A stretch of DNA of 64,000 nt, taken from assembly GCA_910584915.1 (NCBI GenBank), contig CAJUDM010000007.1, positions 8,184 to 72,183 of the forward strand. The letters run 5' to 3'. The stretch comes from an uncultured Lachnospiraceae bacterium. GTDB taxonomy: Bacteria; Bacillota; Clostridia; Lachnospirales; Lachnospiraceae. Numbering within the stretch: position 1 is the stretch's first letter; every line of letters starts with the position of its first letter. Positions 61,754 to 64,000 of the stretch are shown one piece after another. Both the position numbers and the translations under genes were made by a program. The notes beneath the pieces are model-generated. The model saw only the letters and a program-made list of their open reading frames with translations, made no database searches and had not been told where the DNA came from.

Positions 61754-63430
61754 TCACTCCGCGGAGATCACATAATAGTAAATCGGCTGTCCGCCATACT
61801 GCAGCTCGATGTCACAGTCCGGATAGAGGCTTTCTACTTCCTTCCCAAAGGCTTCCGCCTCCTCCTCTGTTATGTCCGTCCCGTAGTAGATGCTGATCAA
61901 TTCCACTTCGTCATCCACCATCTCCTTCACCATCTCTATGGCAACGGCATCCTTGTCCTCTCCCACGGACAGAATTCCCCTGTCCCCGATTCCCATATAA
62001 TCTCCCTGTTTAATTTCTTTATCTTCTATGGAAGTGTCACGAACCGCATATGTCACCTGGCCGGTCTTCACTCTGCCGATCTCCTCCTCCATTGCCGCTA
62101 CATTCTCCTCCATCGAGAGATCCGGCACGTAATTGATCACTGCCGTAATACCCTGGGGCACAGTCTTTGTGGGAATAACGTATATCTCCTTATCTTCCAC
62201 CAGGGACTGCGCCTGGTTTGCAGCCAGAATAATATTTTTATTGTTTGGCAGGATGACCACATGATCCGCATTGACTTTTTCGATCGCGTTTAACATATCT
62301 TCCGTGCTGGGGTTCATAGTCTGTCCGCCTTCAATAATATAGTCCACACCCAGCCCTTTAAATATCTCATTCAGCCCGTCCCCGATGGAAACCGCAATAA
62401 AAGCAGTATCCTTCTTTTCCATCACAGGCTCTTCCTCTTTAACCTCTCCATCCTTCTGTTCGGACATCTTAAACAGCTTCTCCTGATGCTCCAGACGCAT
62501 ATTGTCGATCTTCAGATTGGAGAGTGCACCGTATTTAAGCGCTTTCTGAATCGCAAACCCGGGGTCGTTGGTATGCACATGCACCTTTACGATATCATCG
62601 TCAGCAACCACCACGATGGAATCACCGATAGACTCCAGATATGCCTTAAAATCCATCTCCATCTTGATATTAAATGTCCTGTTCAGCATAATGATAAATT
62701 CTGTACAATAACCGAATTTGATATCAGCATCCGACTGTGCCTGATAGCTGCCGCCTCCCCTGGAGGATACGCTTCCCGAGGACATGGATGGAGCCGTCAG
62801 ATCGATCTCCTTCCCCTGAAAAGCCTCATATGCCCCTCTGATCACTTCCACAAGCCCCTGGCCGCCGGAGTCCACTACTCCCGCCTGCTTTAAGACAGGA
62901 AGCAGTTCCGGCGTCTGTGCCAGCACTTCCTCCATATGTCTGAGCACTTCCCCGATGAAGTCATCCAGCTGCGTTCTGCCCTCTTCCAAAAGTTCGCCCG
63001 CCTTCTGGGCGCCGCCCTTTGCCACAGTCAGGATCGTGCCCTCCTTTGGCTTCATCACCGCCTTATAGGCAGTCTCCACCGCCTTGTCGAGCGCCACGCA
63101 CAGATCCGCAGCGTTGAGTTCCTTCTTATCTGCTATGGATTTCGTAAATCCCCTGAAAAGCTGAGACAGAATGACCCCGGAATTTCCCCTTGCACCCCTG
63201 AGGGATCCCGAGGAGATTGCCTTGCATACTGCAGCCATATCCTCCATATCCACTGCCGCCACTTCCTTCGCCGCGGATATGATCGTCATCGTCATATTTG
63301 TCCCGGTATCGCCGTCAGGCACCGGGAATACATTCAGTTCATTGATCCATTCCTTTTTACTGTCAAGATTTTTCGCGCCAGCTAAGAACATTCTGGAAAG
63401 CATCTTAGCATCGATCGTCTTTAAAGCCAC
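61754..63430 (-). CDS. fakA: DAK2/DegV-domain fatty acid kinase FakA-like
   Basis: About 558 residues. The N-terminal DhaL-type kinase domain has ELNVFPVPDGDTGTNM with the metal-binding Asp cluster, SSGSLRGARGNSGVILSQ and DSGGQG. A middle domain with HVHTNDPG and a C-terminal domain (MVDDEVELISIYYGTD) follow. With FakB/DegV proteins it phosphorylates exogenous fatty acids. The start is a GTG at 63430 spaced well after AAGGAGGAAA; the frame also opens at a TTG inside the preceding gene. It follows the Asp23 gene at 13 bp, the standard pairing. Confidence 0.93.
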   Translation of the reverse strand: MALKTIDAKMLSRMFLAGAKNLDSKKEWINELNVFPVPDGDTGTNMTMTIISAAKEVAAVDMEDMAAVCKAISSGSLRGARGNSGVILSQLFRGFTKSIADKKELNAADLCVALDKAVETAYKAVMKPKEGTILTVAKGGAQKAGELLEEGRTQLDDFIGEVLRHMEEVLAQTPELLPVLKQAGVVDSGGQGLVEVIRGAYEAFQGKEIDLTAPSMSSGSVSSRGGGSYQAQSDADIKFGYCTEFIIMLNRTFNIKMEMDFKAYLESIGDSIVVVADDDIVKVHVHTNDPGFAIQKALKYGALSNLKIDNMRLEHQEKLFKMSEQKDGEVKEEEPVMEKKDTAFIAVSIGDGLNEIFKGLGVDYIIEGGQTMNPSTEDMLNAIEKVNADHVVILPNNKNIILAANQAQSLVEDKEIYVIPTKTVPQGITAVINYVPDLSMEENVAAMEEEIGRVKTGQVTYAVRDTSIEDKEIKQGDYMGIGDRGILSVGEDKDAVAIEMVKEMVDDEVELISIYYGTDITEEEAEAFGKEVESLYPDCDIELQYGGQPIYYYVISAE

Positions 63431-63443
63431 CGATATTTCCTCC

Positions 63444-63806
63444 TTAATCAATCACTCTGACACCTTCAACATAGATGTTCACTTTTTCTATTTCAAACCC
63501 TGTAAATTCTTCCACTTTATATTTTACACTGCTGATCAGATTATCAGCCACAGCCATGATGCTGACGCCGTAAGATACGATTATATGGAAATCCAGCGTC
63601 AATTTACCGTTCTTCACGGACACGGCAATACCCTTTGTGATATTATCCTTCTTCAGCAGAGATACGATGCCGTCCTTCACATTGACGCCTGCCATCCCCA
63701 CAACGCCGAAACTCTCCGTAGCCACACTGCCGGCATACTGCGCGATCACTTCACTGTCAATATAAATATTCCCCATGTGGGTATTCATAGATGAATTGCT
63801 TTTCAT
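63444..63806 (-). CDS. Asp23/Gls24 family envelope stress protein
   Basis: A 120-residue Asp23 protein (IYIDSEVIAQYAGSVATES, FGVVGMAG, LTLDFHIIVSYGVSI) of the YloU type that accompanies fatty acid kinase genes. Family members sit at the membrane and are linked to envelope homeostasis. AAGGAGGAG is well placed upstream of the ATG at 63806. Confidence 0.93.
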   Translation of the reverse strand: MKSNSSMNTHMGNIYIDSEVIAQYAGSVATESFGVVGMAGVNVKDGIVSLLKKDNITKGIAVSVKNGKLTLDFHIIVSYGVSIMAVADNLISSVKYKVEEFTGFEIEKVNIYVEGVRVID

Positions 63807-63832
63807 GAAACTCCTCCTTCTATTTCACTATC

Positions 63833-64000
63833 CCTTCTGAAAAACAGTTCCTGTTTTCCAGATAGGCTCCGGTTCTTCAGAACCGTCGCTAACATGTCAG
63901 ATTCGGGTAAATGATGCTTCGCATCGCTTCCCCGACTGCTGACATCCTTCTGAAAAACAGTTCCTGTTTTCCAGATAGGCTCCGGTTCTTCAGAACCGTC
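63833..64000. repeat. 55-bp direct repeat, period 113 bp, running off the window
   Basis: The 55 bases at 63833-63887 are repeated identically at 63946-64000. Each copy contains two small stems (a GAAAACAG/CTGTTTTC-type and CGGTTCT/AGAACCG with a 2-base loop). The second copy ends exactly at the window edge, so the array may continue. It lies just upstream of the Asp23 gene. Confidence 0.85.

Noticed and set aside
63833..64000. CRISPR array at right edge
   Set aside because: Only two 55-bp copies with a 58-bp spacer are seen, repeats contain two hairpins, and no cas genes occur in the window.

Overview
The window looks like a chromosomal segment of a gut-type Clostridia, most likely family Lachnospiraceae; the genus cannot be fixed from the sequence. 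The reasons are the gene families (sporulation protein YlbJ, a FakA/Asp23 pair, HisZ plus short HisG, RecU, YgiQ-type radical SAM protein), Gram-positive lipoprotein signals, strong AGGAGG-like ribosome binding sites and canonical sigma-A promoters. Every gene recognised except ylbJ lies on the minus strand, so the window is read from right to left.

Left third (1-21032): a carbohydrate utilisation region suited to beta-mannan or galactomannan oligosaccharides. In transcription order it holds a YesM/YesN-type two-component system, a binding protein with two permeases, a GH36 alpha-galactosidase and a LacI-type regulator. A second operon with its own promoter follows: binding protein, two permeases, GH130 mannooligosaccharide phosphorylase, cellobiose/mannobiose 2-epimerase, GH130 mannosylglucose phosphorylase, an unknown one-span membrane protein, a DUF624 membrane protein, a fused mannose-6-phosphate isomerase/ROK kinase, and an SGNH hydrolase cut by the window edge. 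The inferred scheme is import of oligosaccharides, removal of galactosyl (and perhaps acetyl) side groups, stepwise phosphorolysis to mannose-1-phosphate and glucose, and entry into glycolysis. No transporter ATPase, phosphomannomutase or endo-mannanase is visible here.

Middle (21161-36502): small accessory genes (a UDG-family DNA glycosylase abutting a nuclease relic, GyrI-like, TfoX-like, acetyltransferase, DUF6179/DUF6323 pair), then a scattered histidine set: hisZ, hisG, hisD, hisB and hisIE, interspersed with acetyltransferase, DUF1835-like, DUF4261, lipoprotein, DUF2200 and calcium-loop-like genes. hisC, hisH, hisA and hisF are not in the window. The hisZ-hisG gap carries a roughly 59-bp tandem duplication of the hisG translation start, which makes coupled mini-ORFs. 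recU lies directly upstream of the his promoter.

Right part (36626-64000): housekeeping and envelope genes, namely a MATE exporter, RluA-type pseudouridine synthase, YgiQ, an Rpn/PD-(D/E)XK nuclease, an RsuA-HAD fusion, YlbJ, a membrane-anchored amidase, CoaD, RsmD, a RibD-like reductase, topoisomerase IV subunits A and B separated by two lipoprotein genes, DegV, RecG, FakA and Asp23. Several intergenic gaps hold structured repeats: a hairpin element with flanking direct repeats, a 54-bp tandem repeat with a related inverted copy elsewhere, and a 55-bp direct repeat at the right edge. I see no tRNA, rRNA, CRISPR array, prophage or intact insertion sequence.
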